DNA from: Zygnema cylindricum
Lineage: Eukaryota > Streptophyta > Zygnematophyceae > Zygnematales > Zygnemataceae
Direction of reading: 5' to 3'
NCBI GenBank assembly: GCA_037447655.1
Contig: JBBHKE010003315.1
Location: 64,001-128,000 of the forward strand
Length of the DNA stretch: 64,000 nucleotides
Below, in pieces: positions 32,992 through 42,707 of this stretch (position 1 is the first letter of the stretch; every line of letters begins with the position of its first letter). Position numbers and translations under genes: made by a program. The notes under the pieces were generated by a model. That model ran no database searches. It had not been told where the DNA came from and saw only the letters and a list, made by a program, of their open reading frames with translations.

Positions 32992-34358
32992 TTAATGTAA
33001 AAGCGGGAGCGGCTGGTGAGGGAGCGGAAGAGGGACGCATACTTTCCGCCTTACAGCTAAAGAGGGCACTCAAGAAAGGGGAGACAATGGGTATGGTTGT
33101 CGTCCAACCTATGGAGGAAGCGAAGGAGTCGGCCTTACAGCTAAAGAGGGCACTCAAGAAAGGGGAGACAATGGGTATGGTTGTCATCCAACCTATGGAG
33201 GAAGCGAAGGAGGGGAATCCGGAAGGATTGAGGAAGAAAAATCCCGACTTCGACCCAAAAGAAAATGACGACACCGAAAATACTTCCGTAGAGGCTCTAG
33301 AAGTCGTGACAAAACTTCTCGAGGAGTATGTAGATGGCTTTCCCCCGAAGCTCCTAGAAGACTTACCTCCGAAGCGCGAAGTAGACCATAAGATAGAGCT
33401 TGTTCTCGGAGGGGTACCCCCAGCTAATCGGATGTACAAGATGAGTTACACCGAATTGGACGAACTCAAAAAGCAACTTGCGGAGTTGGTCGAAGCCGGA
33501 GCAATTGAACCGAGCAAGTCACCGTATGGAGCCCTCGTTCTCTTTGTAAATAAGAAGGATGGAGGTTTTCGTATGTGTGTGGAATACCGAGAGCTAAATA
33601 AGGTAACGGTGAAAAATGCGTACCCTGTACCGAGGATAGACGAATTGTTGGATCAACTATGAGGCGCTAAATATTTTTGGAAGATAGACCTTCGAAGCGG
33701 TTATCACCAAATCAAAATTGTCGAAGAAGATGTTGAAAAGACGGCATTAAGAACTTGGTACGGTCATTTCCAATTTTGGGTTATGCCGTTCGGTTTGACC
33801 AACGCACCAGCAACCTTTATGCATTTGATGAATTCCATCTTTCGGCAATATTTGGACGCGTTTGTAATCGTCTTTCAAGACGACATCTTAGTGTATAGCC
33901 GAAAGCTGGATGATCATATGGAGCATCTACGGACGGTCCTACAAGTCCTTCAGGAGAACGAGTTGTACACAAAAAGGAGTAAATGTGATTTTTTGAAGGA
34001 GAAAATTGTGGTTTTGGGCTATGTGGTGAGCCGGGATGGGATCGTAGTGGACCCGAACAAAACTACGGCAGTGAAAAAGTGGCCGCAACCGACAAACATT
34101 ACGAAGTTACGAAGCTTTCTAGGATTATGCTCCTACTATCACCGTTTTGTTGAAATTTTTGCAAAAATTGCTGCACCACTCACAGACTTACTTAAAAATG
34201 TCGTACCCTATGAGTGGAAAACAACACAAGGGGCAGCCTTTGACACGCTAAAGGAGCCGTTGGTTACCGCCCCTGTGTTAGCTGTTCCCGAACCGGAATT
34301 ACCTTGGACGATAATCACCGACGCTAGCGATACGGCTATTAGAGCGATCCTTATGTAG
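32992..34358 (+). pseudogene. Gypsy reverse transcriptase
   Basis: The linker carries a perfect in-frame 84-bp (28-residue) tandem duplication at 33048-33215. RT motifs follow: [40 protein letters not shown]; stop at 33660; then [25 protein letters not shown] and the catalytic segment near 33875, which reads FQDDILVYS. The Asp pair is kept, but Gln sits where Ala, Val, Ile or Leu is usual. [11 protein letters not shown] and the start of RNase H follow, ending at a stop at 34356. Confidence 0.9.
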
Positions 34359-34769
34359 GATCACGGAAAAGGCCTTCAACCCATTGCCTACGACAGTCGA
34401 AAACTAAAGGCAGCGGAACTTAACTGCGCCACACATGAAAAGGAGACAATCGCAATTATTAACTCGCCGGAAGTCTGGAAATATTATGTTCAAGGGAAGC
34501 GGATCACGATCATCACTGATCACCACGCCCTAGAATATCTCCAGACACAGCCGAAGTTGTCCAAGAAACACGTTCGATGGATGACGTTTCTTCAAACATT
34601 CAGACCGGAGTTAACTATTGAGTACAAACCGGGCAAGACAAACCCGACGGATGCGCTATCGAAAAGACCCATAGTAGCTACGCTAATGACGGAGCAACGT
34701 TTGCAAGCATCGCAGGATATAAGCGAAAGCTCTGCGAAAAAGGACATCGCAGCGATAGACACAGCGTAG
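34359..34769 (+). pseudogene. Gypsy RNase H
   Basis: In frame with [12 protein letters not shown] (just before the stop at 34356), then AYDSRKL, THEKETIAII, ITDHHALEYL, and the VRWMTFLQTFRPELTIEYKPG segment with DALSKRP near 34655. Motif order fits Ty3-type RNase H. It degrades the RNA strand during reverse transcription. Confidence 0.85.
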
Positions 34770-35072
34770 GGTCCGAAACTCAACGCAGTGACCACTATGG
34801 TATAAGTGGACAACCGGTGGTTAAGTAGGATCAAAGCCGCTTACGACGACGACGAGAAAATCAAGGAACTAATCAAACGGAAAGTATTAGTTCGAACCGC
34901 CAATGGTATGTGGCAGTATAGACCGAGTCAGACAACCAAACTTTACGTTCCGACAAACTAGGAGTTATGTCATACGATACTTAAGATGAGTTATGACGAG
35001 CGTTTTGTGGACATTTCGGGCGAGATAAAACAACTGCATTTGTCGCTGAGGCGTACTATAGCCCGAACATGA
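34770..35072 (+). pseudogene. Gypsy integrase N-terminal part
   Basis: The frame continues with KAAYDDDEKIKELI and contains two stops. The HHCC zinc region can be read by one frame change (HTILKMSYDER, then CGHFGRDKTT and YYSPN) up to the point where element D is inserted at 35073. The zinc motif ends beyond the insertion (TCDYGNQNK near 39290) with Gly in place of the last Cys. Confidence 0.75.
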
Positions 35073-35276
35073 TGTTGAAATTTATGTATTTTCTAGGTCT
35101 GTGTTGGAAAAATAAATAGAGTGTTGAAAAGAGGTGACTAATAGTTCACTTCTATATTTTAGTTAGAATGTAAAGAGAGAGAGAAAGAGAGGACCAAAGG
35201 CACGCCATGGTTGCCGCATCATTTAGAAGGAGGAAGAATGAATTAGAAAGTATTTTACTAGTTTTAGCAAAATACT

Positions 35277-35352
35277 GCCGCTGGCCGGGTTTGAACCGGG
35301 GTCTGTAGGCTACTAAAATAGACCAACGCCTTATCCATTAAGTTACTTACGA
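35277..35352 (-). promoter_or_regulatory. Antisense tRNA-Arg-like Pol III module (type III)
   Basis: Reverse strand: TAACTTAATGGATAAGGC matches the A-box/D-arm of plant tRNA-Arg, and CGGTTCAAACCC is a good B-box; TTTT follows at 35272-35269 within a hairpin. The T-stem forms four pairs; no clear acceptor stem. Confidence 0.72.
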
Positions 35353-35640
35353 AACGATACACGTGACGGGTTTCATAAATATATAAACATTAACAAAACA
35401 GCTAATTAACAGCAGACTAACCAAAAGGAGCAATTTCTGCATGTACGCGAATCTGAACCGTGTAAAATATGTTTTGATCGGACGGCCGGCATTATAGCCG
35501 CCACGCGAAGTGAGCTTTTTGGCGGCATACGGATATAGCGTCACGCGGTGCCACGTGGCGCCACATTATTTGATACCGGAGAAGATGGGAGGAGGAACCA
35601 TGGCTTCCGATATGACAGGTGTCACCTTGTAGACCTTGTC

Positions 35641-35688
35641 GTACAATGGTCGTACAATAAGTACATCGCCCATTGTACCTTCTTGTAC
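35641..35688 (+). promoter_or_regulatory. Five-fold GTAC array in element D 5' LTR
   Basis: Spacing N7-N5-N10-N6. Confidence 0.65.
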
Positions 35689-36147
35689 TTTATAGTGTTC
35701 CTATTGGACTAGGGTTTAATAGTAGGTAGTCGTGAGTAGGCAGACCAAGACTTAGTGATATTTAGGTACCTCTCTCTAAGAGAGCTTGTAACTATAAAGG
35801 TCATCTTTGACCAGCCATAACTTAATGCTCGGGTGAGCAAATTCACTGATTCTTTTTGCTGCGGACTCACGGGAGTCTAAGCTACACAAGGGTGTAGTCG
35901 GTCAGAGTCTTTGCGTGCCAGGGTGGCACTTATTCAGTGGGAAAGTCAAAGTGGGAAATATTGTCCAAAACACATATTGAAGCTTTGCATTTTGTGGTGG
36001 AACTGAGCACACACAAGGTCTTCTCTTCACAGGGGTGAAGGTATATTGGAGTTCTTATTGTCAAGGGATCATTTATTTGGGTTTATATCAGCTTGGAGTC
36101 GGCACTATCTAGATTAGCTTCTTTTGGATCTGCGAATTCTGTGGGCA

Positions 36148-38133
36148 ATGGAGCCCATAGAATTTCAGGTTATGGGCCCACCATCTAGGGTGCCTATGTT
36201 CGATGGAACAGACTTCACTTATTGGGAGTTTATTATGGAGGGATTGCTTTTCGAGAAGCACTTATGGGGAATTGTTTCGGGACATGTGAGATGTCCACCA
36301 CCTGGCTTTGGAGGAGCTTACTGTGGAGAACCATCTGAGGCAGCCCAGAATATCAACCGGAGTTCAGATGCAACGAAAGGTGAAGGGAAAAATATTGTGA
36401 TGGAAGGGGGAAAAGGGGAGAATGATAAAGGGACACTTATGGTGAGGGGAGCTATGCTCTTCGCCACAGCTCCACTTAGAGGGGTTATCAGTAAAACTGA
36501 AGAAAATGATAGTAAAATTTGGGAGTATAAAAACACTATAGCAAAACATCTCATACTTAGATATGTGTCTAAGTCCATAGCTATCACTCTTTTAAGTCTT
36601 ACTAAGTCTTCGGAAATATGGGAAACACTAAGGCAGATTTATAAGAGTGAGACTATTCAGAGGCAGCAGTTAGTAAAACAGGAAATAGAGGCCTATGTTT
36701 ATAAAGGCGGTAACATGATAGAGTTTTGCAATGATATTGCTGCGTTATATGTGGAGCTTGCTAGTGCGGGGTATGTAGAATCTGAGGAGAGAAAGATCAA
36801 TACACTACTCATGAAACTCCCAGATGAGTATGAAAACATCATTAATCGTATGCAGGCAATGGATGGCTCCTCATGGACTTGGAGCTTTACCATGGGGATA
36901 ATTCTTGTGAGGGAAAGCACTTTGGAGCTTCGTAGGGGAAGTGAGAGGGTAACTGCCTTTACAGTTGGTGGTGATTGGCGGAAGCGTGATGAGAGGAACG
37001 GTGGTGATTGGCGGAAGCGTGATGAGAGGAACAGCGGTGACGAGCGGAAGCGTGATGAGAGGAAGAAAGACGAAGGTAAACCTTATCGGAACTTTGGTGG
37101 AAAGAGAGGGAGAGGAAAAGAAAGGAGAGCTTTGAAAAATGGTGTTTGCTTCTTTTGTAGGGAACCGGGTCATTATATAGAGGAATGCCCTTGTTTGGAA
37201 GAACTTAGAAGTTGGGAAGAGGATGAAGAGGATGAAGAAATTTTGGAGCTTCTTCACATCGGTAGAATGGAGAAGAGAGAGAAGTACACAGAAATTACAC
37301 GGAAGCAACGATGTGCTTTTGGAGGTATAAGGGAAGTAAGAGGAAGGGAGGTACTTGAGGGAGTTAGAAATGATGAGGATGTGAAAGAGTGTAAAAAGTA
37401 TGACTTAGAAATGAGAAAGTCAAATCTAGGATACATAAATGAAAAAGGGAAAAATAAAAATAAAGAGGATAATTTTATAAATATTTTGGAAATAGAAAAC
37501 TGGTTGGAAAGGGAGACTTCAACGGATTTGGAGGAAAGGGGAGAAGTAAAACTAGAGGGGTTTTTAAAGGATAGGGGAGAAAAGAAATATTTAATGAAAA
37601 GTTTAGGGGAGGAGAAATACTCTTTGGGAATCATTATAGAAAATGATAGTGGAAAGAATTCCATGGGAGAGAGTGAGGAAAATTCAGAAAATGGGGTGAG
37701 TATCATGGATAAAAATATGAGCTCGGAAGATGTAGATTTTACGAGGAACTTAGTGGGGAATCTTGATATAACGATAAATATGGGGAGTAATGGGTTTGAC
37801 ATCACTAATGAGAGTGATGGCATTTATGAAGGTGTGCCTGTAAGAGGGTTAGCATCTGGGTGTGTGTTGCAGATTGGAGATGGGGCTGGCTGTTTGAATT
37901 GCAAGAGGGAAATTGGATTTAGTGAGGATGGAAAAGTAATGAGGTGGATAAAGTATTTTCTCGGATTTATGAAAAATGGCATGCAAAATAAATTTTGTGA
38001 TGTAATTATTATTTCGGTTCATCTAACACACTTCTTTAAATACAAGGGTATTCACTTAGAGTTTAATAAGGAGAAAAGAAAGAAGAAAAAGAAAAAGAAG
38101 AAAAAAAAAAAATTTGTGTTTAGTGGGAGTTGA
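36148..38133 (+). CDS. Element D Gag with residual Pol, single intact ORF
   Basis: The ATG in the LTR (MEPIEFQVMGPPSR) opens a 661-codon frame without stops. The Gag part is collinear with elements A and C. Then come three tandem GDWRKRDERN-like repeats (36967-37065), a good CCHC knuckle CFFCREPGHYIEEC (residues about 334-347), and acidic sequence. After that, short pieces match Pol of relatives in order: DEDVKECKKYDL (integrase-RT linker), GEEKYSLGI (RT), ASGCVLQIGDGAGCLNCKRE and the MRWIKYFLGFMKNGMQNKF stretch (RNase H). Protease, integrase core, YVDD and RNase H acidic motifs are absent. It ends in a Lys-rich run. Probably a capsid protein of a non-autonomous element using another element's Pol. 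Confidence 0.88.
   Translation: MEPIEFQVMGPPSRVPMFDGTDFTYWEFIMEGLLFEKHLWGIVSGHVRCPPPGFGGAYCGEPSEAAQNINRSSDATKGEGKNIVMEGGKGENDKGTLMVRGAMLFATAPLRGVISKTEENDSKIWEYKNTIAKHLILRYVSKSIAITLLSLTKSSEIWETLRQIYKSETIQRQQLVKQEIEAYVYKGGNMIEFCNDIAALYVELASAGYVESEERKINTLLMKLPDEYENIINRMQAMDGSSWTWSFTMGIILVRESTLELRRGSERVTAFTVGGDWRKRDERNGGDWRKRDERNSGDERKRDERKKDEGKPYRNFGGKRGRGKERRALKNGVCFFCREPGHYIEECPCLEELRSWEEDEEDEEILELLHIGRMEKREKYTEITRKQRCAFGGIREVRGREVLEGVRNDEDVKECKKYDLEMRKSNLGYINEKGKNKNKEDNFINILEIENWLERETSTDLEERGEVKLEGFLKDRGEKKYLMKSLGEEKYSLGIIIENDSGKNSMGESEENSENGVSIMDKNMSSEDVDFTRNLVGNLDITINMGSNGFDITNESDGIYEGVPVRGLASGCVLQIGDGAGCLNCKREIGFSEDGKVMRWIKYFLGFMKNGMQNKFCDVIIISVHLTHFFKYKGIHLEFNKEKRKKKKKKKKKKKFVFSGS
36168..36182 (+). 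promoter_or_regulatory. Primer-binding site of element D
   Basis: GGTTATGGGCCCACC, perfect match to the anticodon-arm complement of plant initiator tRNA-Met; translated as part of Gag. Confidence 0.88.
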
Positions 38134-38366
38134 AAAGAAAGTAGACTAGAAAATAAGGGGAGTGTTGAAATTTATGTATTTTCTAGGTCTGTGTTGGAAA
38201 AATAAATAGAGTGTTGAAAAGAGGTGACTAATAGTTCACTTCTATATTTTAGTTAGAATGTAAAGAGAGAGAGAAAGAGAGGACCAAAGGCACGCCATGG
38301 TTGCCGCATCATTTAGAAGGAGGAAGAATGAATTAGAAAGTATTTTACTAGTTTTAGCAAAATACT

Positions 38367-38442
38367 GCCGCTGGCCGGGTTTGAACCGGGGTCTGTAGGC
38401 TACTAAAATAGACCAACGCCTTATCCATTAAGTTACTTACGA
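38367..38442 (-). promoter_or_regulatory. Antisense tRNA-Arg-like Pol III module (type III)
   Basis: Same sequence as in the 5' LTR, both promoter boxes intact. Confidence 0.72.
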
Positions 38443-38729
38443 AACGATACACGTGAGGGTTTCATAAATATATAAATACTAACGAAACAGCTAATTAACA
38501 GCAGACTAACCAAAAGGAGCAATTTCTGCATGTACGCGAATCTGAACCGTGTAAAATATGTTTTGATCGGACGGCCGGCATTATAGCCGCCACGCGAAGT
38601 GAGCTTTTTGGCGGCATACGGATATAGCGTCACGCGGTGCCACGTGGCGCCACATTATTTGATACCGGAGAAGATGGGAGGAGGAACCATGGCTTCCGAT
38701 ATGACAGGTCTCACCTTGTAGACCTTGTT

Positions 38730-38777
38730 GTACAATGGTTGTACAATAAGTACATCGCCCATTGTACCTTCTTGTAC
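38730..38777 (+). promoter_or_regulatory. Five-fold GTAC array in element D 3' LTR
   Basis: Spacing N7-N5-N10-N6. Confidence 0.65.
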
Positions 38778-39263
38778 TTTATAGTGTTCCTATTGGACTA
38801 GGGTTTAATAGTAGGTAGTCGTGAGTAGGCAGACCGAGACTTAGTAATATTTAGGTACCTCTCTCTCTAAGAGAGCTTGTAACTATAAAGGTCATCTTTG
38901 ACCAGCCATAACTTAATGCTCGGGTGAGCAAATTCACTGATTCTTTTTGCTGCGGACTCACGGGAGTCTAAGCTACACAAGGGTGTAGTCGGTCAGAGTC
39001 TTTGCGTGCCAGGGTGGCACTTATTCAGTGGGAAAGTCAAAGTGGGAAATATTGTCCAAAACACATATTGAAGCTTTGCATTTTGTGGTGGAACTGAGCA
39101 CACACAAGGTCTTCTCTTCACAGGGGTGAAGGTATATTGGAGTTCTTATTGTCAAGGGATCATTTATTTGGGTTTATATCAGCTTGGAGTCGGCACTATC
39201 TAGATTAGCTTCTTTTGGATCTGCGAATTCTGTGGGCAATGGAGCCCATAGAATTTCACATGA

Positions 39264-40440
39264 CCCGGGATATTGCGGAGTATGCCCGGACGTGTGACTA
39301 TGGTAACCAAAATAAATCGTAATCGGGTCACCAAGGTCTGTTACAACCCCTTCCAATACCATCTGTTCCTTGGGAGGCGATTTCGATGAACTTCATCATT
39401 GCTCTTCTGTTGATTTGGGAAGGCTATGACTCCATCTTCGTCGTCGTAGATTATTTGACGAAAATGGCCTATTTCCTACCCACGACAACTACAGCCACAC
39501 CGCGAGATGTGGCACTCTTATTCTTTCCGGAGATATTCCGCCATCACAGACTCCCGAAGAGGATCGTCAGCGACCGTGATCGAAAATTTGTGAGCCATTT
39601 TTGGAGAAGCCTATTTGAGCTGTGTGGAACGCAGTTGGCCATGTCCACGGCTTATCACCCTCAAACCGATGGTCAGACCAAAAGGGTGAATCGGACTTTG
39701 GAGGAGGCTTTGTGGGCTTATGTATCGGTGCACCAAACGGATTGGGTGAACTATTTTACGGCAATTGAGGTGGCGTACAACAGAGCGGTGCACTCGTCCA
39801 CGAACGCTACGTCATTTTCCCTCAATGGACGACAACCCACCTTACCTCAAAATTTATTGGCAGCGAATAGCCCTACACATGCAGCTCTGGGATTCGCCAA
39901 ATCGCTGCACGCGAATCTGCAAAAGGCGGCGAAAGCGCTCTAGCTTGCAAAGGACCGTCAAAAATCGCTGGCCGAAGCTCATCGGAAGGACATCATATTC
40001 AGCGTGGGTGATAAGGTTCGCCTTAATATGGCAAACTTGTCATTACCGGGTGCCCTCTCCGACAAATTGGCACCAAAATTTACGCGCCCGTTCACTGTTC
40101 TGTCAAAGGTGGGAGAGGTGGCGTATATGTTCGATATACCCAAGGACTGGCATATCCACAATGTCTTCCATGTTTCCCTCCTCAAGCCGTTTCGCGACCC
40201 CGATTCAGTTTTTCCTAATCGACGGCCGAATACCCCTTTACCGCCCATTCACGGTACATCGAACGAGTACGAAGTGGAGGAGATCCTTCACGCACTTGGA
40301 ATTCTCACTCCACCCAATATTTGGTGCATTGGAAAGGCTACGAGGTTGAAGACGACTCTTGGGTGGATGAGGCGGATCAACATTCCCCTAAATTGCTCCG
40401 CCGGTTTACGCAGAGTGCAGACACTCGTCTTAACCAAAAA
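39264..40440 (+). pseudogene. Gypsy integrase core, C-terminal domain and chromodomain
   Basis: The first codons end the zinc region; a stop lies near 39320. The catalytic core follows: VVVDYLTKMAYF (first Asp), IVSDRDRKFVSHFW (second Asp) and TDGQTKRVNRTLEEAL (Glu). A stop at 39941 is followed by the C-terminal module (FSVGDKVRLNMANLSL, HNVFHVSLLKPF). The chromodomain begins EYEVEEILHA and, after a frameshift near 40310, continues HWKGYEVEDDSWVDEADQ. A chromodomain after integrase marks a chromovirus, which tends to target heterochromatin. Confidence 0.9.
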
Positions 40441-42183
40441 GGCAATCTCAGCGGACGCGATAAAGGAACAAATCGTAGTATCGCAACTATCGCGATCATA
40501 TTGGGGACGCAGCAAAGAAACGCATCAGCGATGTTAACAGACCACAACGCTATAGTTGCGCAGCCACTGAAGCGTAGCATAGTTGCGGTGCCGTCAGAGG
40601 ATCGCAGCGCCATCGCTGCGCTGACAAGATATCGCAACGGCGCAGTTGTGTTTCACCACATTGGTGATGACGAACTCTCGGCTCCGTCGCTACAGCACAG
40701 TTTATTAAATGTCGGACGTTGCGATACCCTCGCACGCTGCGACGGTTGGAATGGTCCAACAGTAAAACTCTCAACCTTCGCGGTTACGACTTCTATCAGC
40801 CTTCACGAACCACCTAGTCAAAGTAGTTTGGAGAGTGTTTCGCTCTGCACAGCCAGCCTACCTTCCCTTTTCGAACTACTGGAACTATCGTGCACAACAG
40901 TATCCATGGCGTCGTCATCCTCTCCACCACCGAAAAGGAGGAGACTTTTACGGGTAGGGCAAAGAGACGTGCCCCGTCCGGATAGATTACTAGTGGCGGC
41001 GGAGGCCATGGTAGAGGCAGACCGGAGGAGGAAGGTAGAAGCAAGATGGGAACCGGAAGAGACAGTCAGTAGCGAGGCAAGGCCAGCGGAGACCAGTGGA
41101 AGGGAGGGGTCAAAAAATTCACATGACCGTGAGTACAACCCACTCCAAGAGGAGGACCGGAGGACGAGGAAAATCACGAGCTCTCAAACGCTGAGGAGCT
41201 GGAGCGAGAACCAACACCTCTACCGATAGAGGAGCGGGGCTCTGATCTGGAGGTGATGAGGGACCTAAATAAAGAGAGTACCGCTGACGAGTAGTCTTCA
41301 GAGAGCTCCAAAATGAAGGCCGAGGTGCAGTACCCAAGTGGGCATGATGTGTTCATCCTCCGACAAGAGGAAGGGGAAACAAAGAGAGAAAGGGAACAAG
41401 AAGAAGAAATTCCCGACTATTTGTTTCCACTTCCCATCGACCCCCAACATTTGGATCTCACTTTCAGTTTTTCTAAACGCTACCACTGAGATCCTTTGGA
41501 GTGGCCAACGACATGGAGTACAGGAAAATCGGGAGATCCTATCCACATTCCTGCTAGTGTGCCGTCGCACCCGCCATGGAATTTCATGAGGACGAAAGAC
41601 TTGGGGAAAAAATCACAAGGGTTATGTGCAATTAGATCCTCATGCATTACCATTCGTAGAGGTGGTCGAGGACCACTACCGGTACAGGGTGGACGTACCC
41701 AGGTTACTTCGCCATTATCACCCGTGAGATGTCCGTCTTCACGACATCATCTCTCGGGCGGAGTTTACACCCTAGGTACGGACACTCAAGTTGGCCGGAA
41801 AAACGCTCTGCAGCGGGCACGAGCTCGTTGGAAACACGTTTCCTTCAAATTAAGGAAGGTACCTCGGTGGGAACCGGCCGACGAAGTTGCCGAAGGAGCA
41901 CAACAAATTGAGGAACCCGAAGCTCCCCAAGTCCCGGTACCCGAAGAACTTGCACCAGCCGCCATTTCGCCACAACCTGAGGCACCCGCGGCCGTACTGG
42001 AGGAAGGGGAGGACCAAGTTCGGAACGGATCACTCGGAGACGCTTAGCAGCGGCGGCGATCACATTGCACTATTGGAGACTCGATGCGAGCAACAGCAAA
42101 AGCAACTCGACACCCTGCGACAGGAATTCGAGGAGTACCGTGGGGAGACAAACGGCATACTCCGACAACTTCAGTTTCCGTGA
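40441..42183 (+). pseudogene. Gypsy post-integrase ORF, unknown function, broken
   Basis: About 1.7 kb separate the chromodomain from the 3' LTR. A candidate start at 40906 gives SSSPPPKRRRLLRVGQR, a basic patch resembling a nuclear localisation signal. Coding-like sequence then continues in another frame from about 41178 (acidic, EEGETKREREQEEE; then DYLFPLPIDPQHLDL), and 41496-42047 is an open Pro/Glu/Ala-rich stretch. The last part, in yet another frame (42050-42183), is a predicted coiled coil (ALLETRCEQQQKQLDTLRQ). I do not recognise the protein. It could be an accessory ORF or captured sequence. Confidence 0.5.
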
Positions 42184-42227
42184 GTAAGTAAGGTTCAGCG
42201 GGACGCTGAATCCTTAGTGGGAGGCAC

Positions 42228-42707
42228 TGTAACAGGGTTATTGAAAAGTGTACAATATTGTTAGAGGCGAGGCTGCTGTGGTTGCGGTTCCAGAGCAACG
42301 CAGCTGCTACGCCAGAGTAGCGCAGCAGAGCAACCTAGCAACTTAGCAGCATAGTATAGCAACGCAGCGTAGCAGCATAACTACGTCGCAGAATATAGAT
42401 TGAACTGCCTAGTTCTAGAAGGATAGTTTGGATAGATCTAGGTTGACCGTGAAGGTCCATGTGTACATTTGTATAGCACTGGGTTGACTTGCGGATGGAC
42501 AGTTGAAATAGGAAAGTAGACTTGGTCAACAGGCAAACCTTTTGAGCAGACCTTCGCAGCAACATTCAACTTTGTAATCTCCTCCCGATTAATAAAGCCA
42601 AACTTGGATCTGTGATTGTTGTGTGACTTTGTTGTTACTACGAGGGGATCCTTGGAGCTTTCTCTTGTGCATTGTGGAGTGTTGTGAAGTATTTTGTTCC
42701 TTTTACA
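42228..42707 (+). mobile_element. Gypsy 3' LTR
   Basis: TGTAACAGGG...CCTTTTACA, 480 bp, partner of the 5' LTR, with visible divergence showing that the Gypsy insertion is older than those inside it. Confidence 0.92.

Larger units (their letters stand above)
35073..36167 (+). mobile_element. 5' LTR of element D
   Basis: TGTTGAAATTTATG...GAATTTCA, with module type III, GTAC array, ACTATAAAGG as TATA-like box near 35793, and the Gag ATG at 36148. Confidence 0.92.
35073..39258 (+). mobile_element. Copia element D, non-autonomous, CATGA target duplication
   Basis: LTRs 35073-36167 and 38163-39258 are nearly identical (about 1095 bp). Perfect 5-bp duplications CATGA flank it (35068-35072, 39259-39263). 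The internal region is only 1995 bp with one ORF and no complete pol. It is inserted in the Gypsy integrase. Confidence 0.95.
38163..39258 (+). mobile_element. 3' LTR of element D
   Basis: 1096 bp, a few substitutions and one-base indels from the 5' LTR; preceded by the polypurine tract AAAATAAGGGGAG. Confidence 0.92.
23722..42707 (+). mobile_element. Ty3/Gypsy chromovirus, interrupted by three insertions
   Basis: 480-bp LTRs at 23722-24201 and 42228-42707 enclose a single element with Gag, protease, RT, RNase H, integrase and chromodomain in Gypsy order. Flanking 5-mers AAACC (23717-23721) and TAACC (42708-42712) agree at four positions, as expected for one old insertion. Removing element C, a solo LTR and element D (each with its own target duplication) leaves about 7.36 kb, a normal Gypsy length. 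The Gag frame is continuous across the solo LTR once 1003 bp are removed. Stops and shifts make it inactive. Confidence 0.92.

Noticed and set aside
32846-33439. 197-codon reverse ORF over the Gypsy protease-RT linker
   Set aside because: Antisense shadow; serine-rich composition comes from the repeated linker.
35277-35352. A functional tRNA-Arg gene
   Set aside because: The D-arm and T-arm are good but the acceptor stem does not pair and the anticodon arm is weak; better as a tRNA-derived promoter module.
35347-35544. 65-codon reverse ORF repeated at 38433-38633
   Set aside because: It lies in the two LTRs of element D, runs over the tRNA-like module region, and has no counterpart in other LTRs.
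37254-37823. 189-codon reverse ORF
   Set aside because: Antisense shadow of the purine-rich element D coding sequence.
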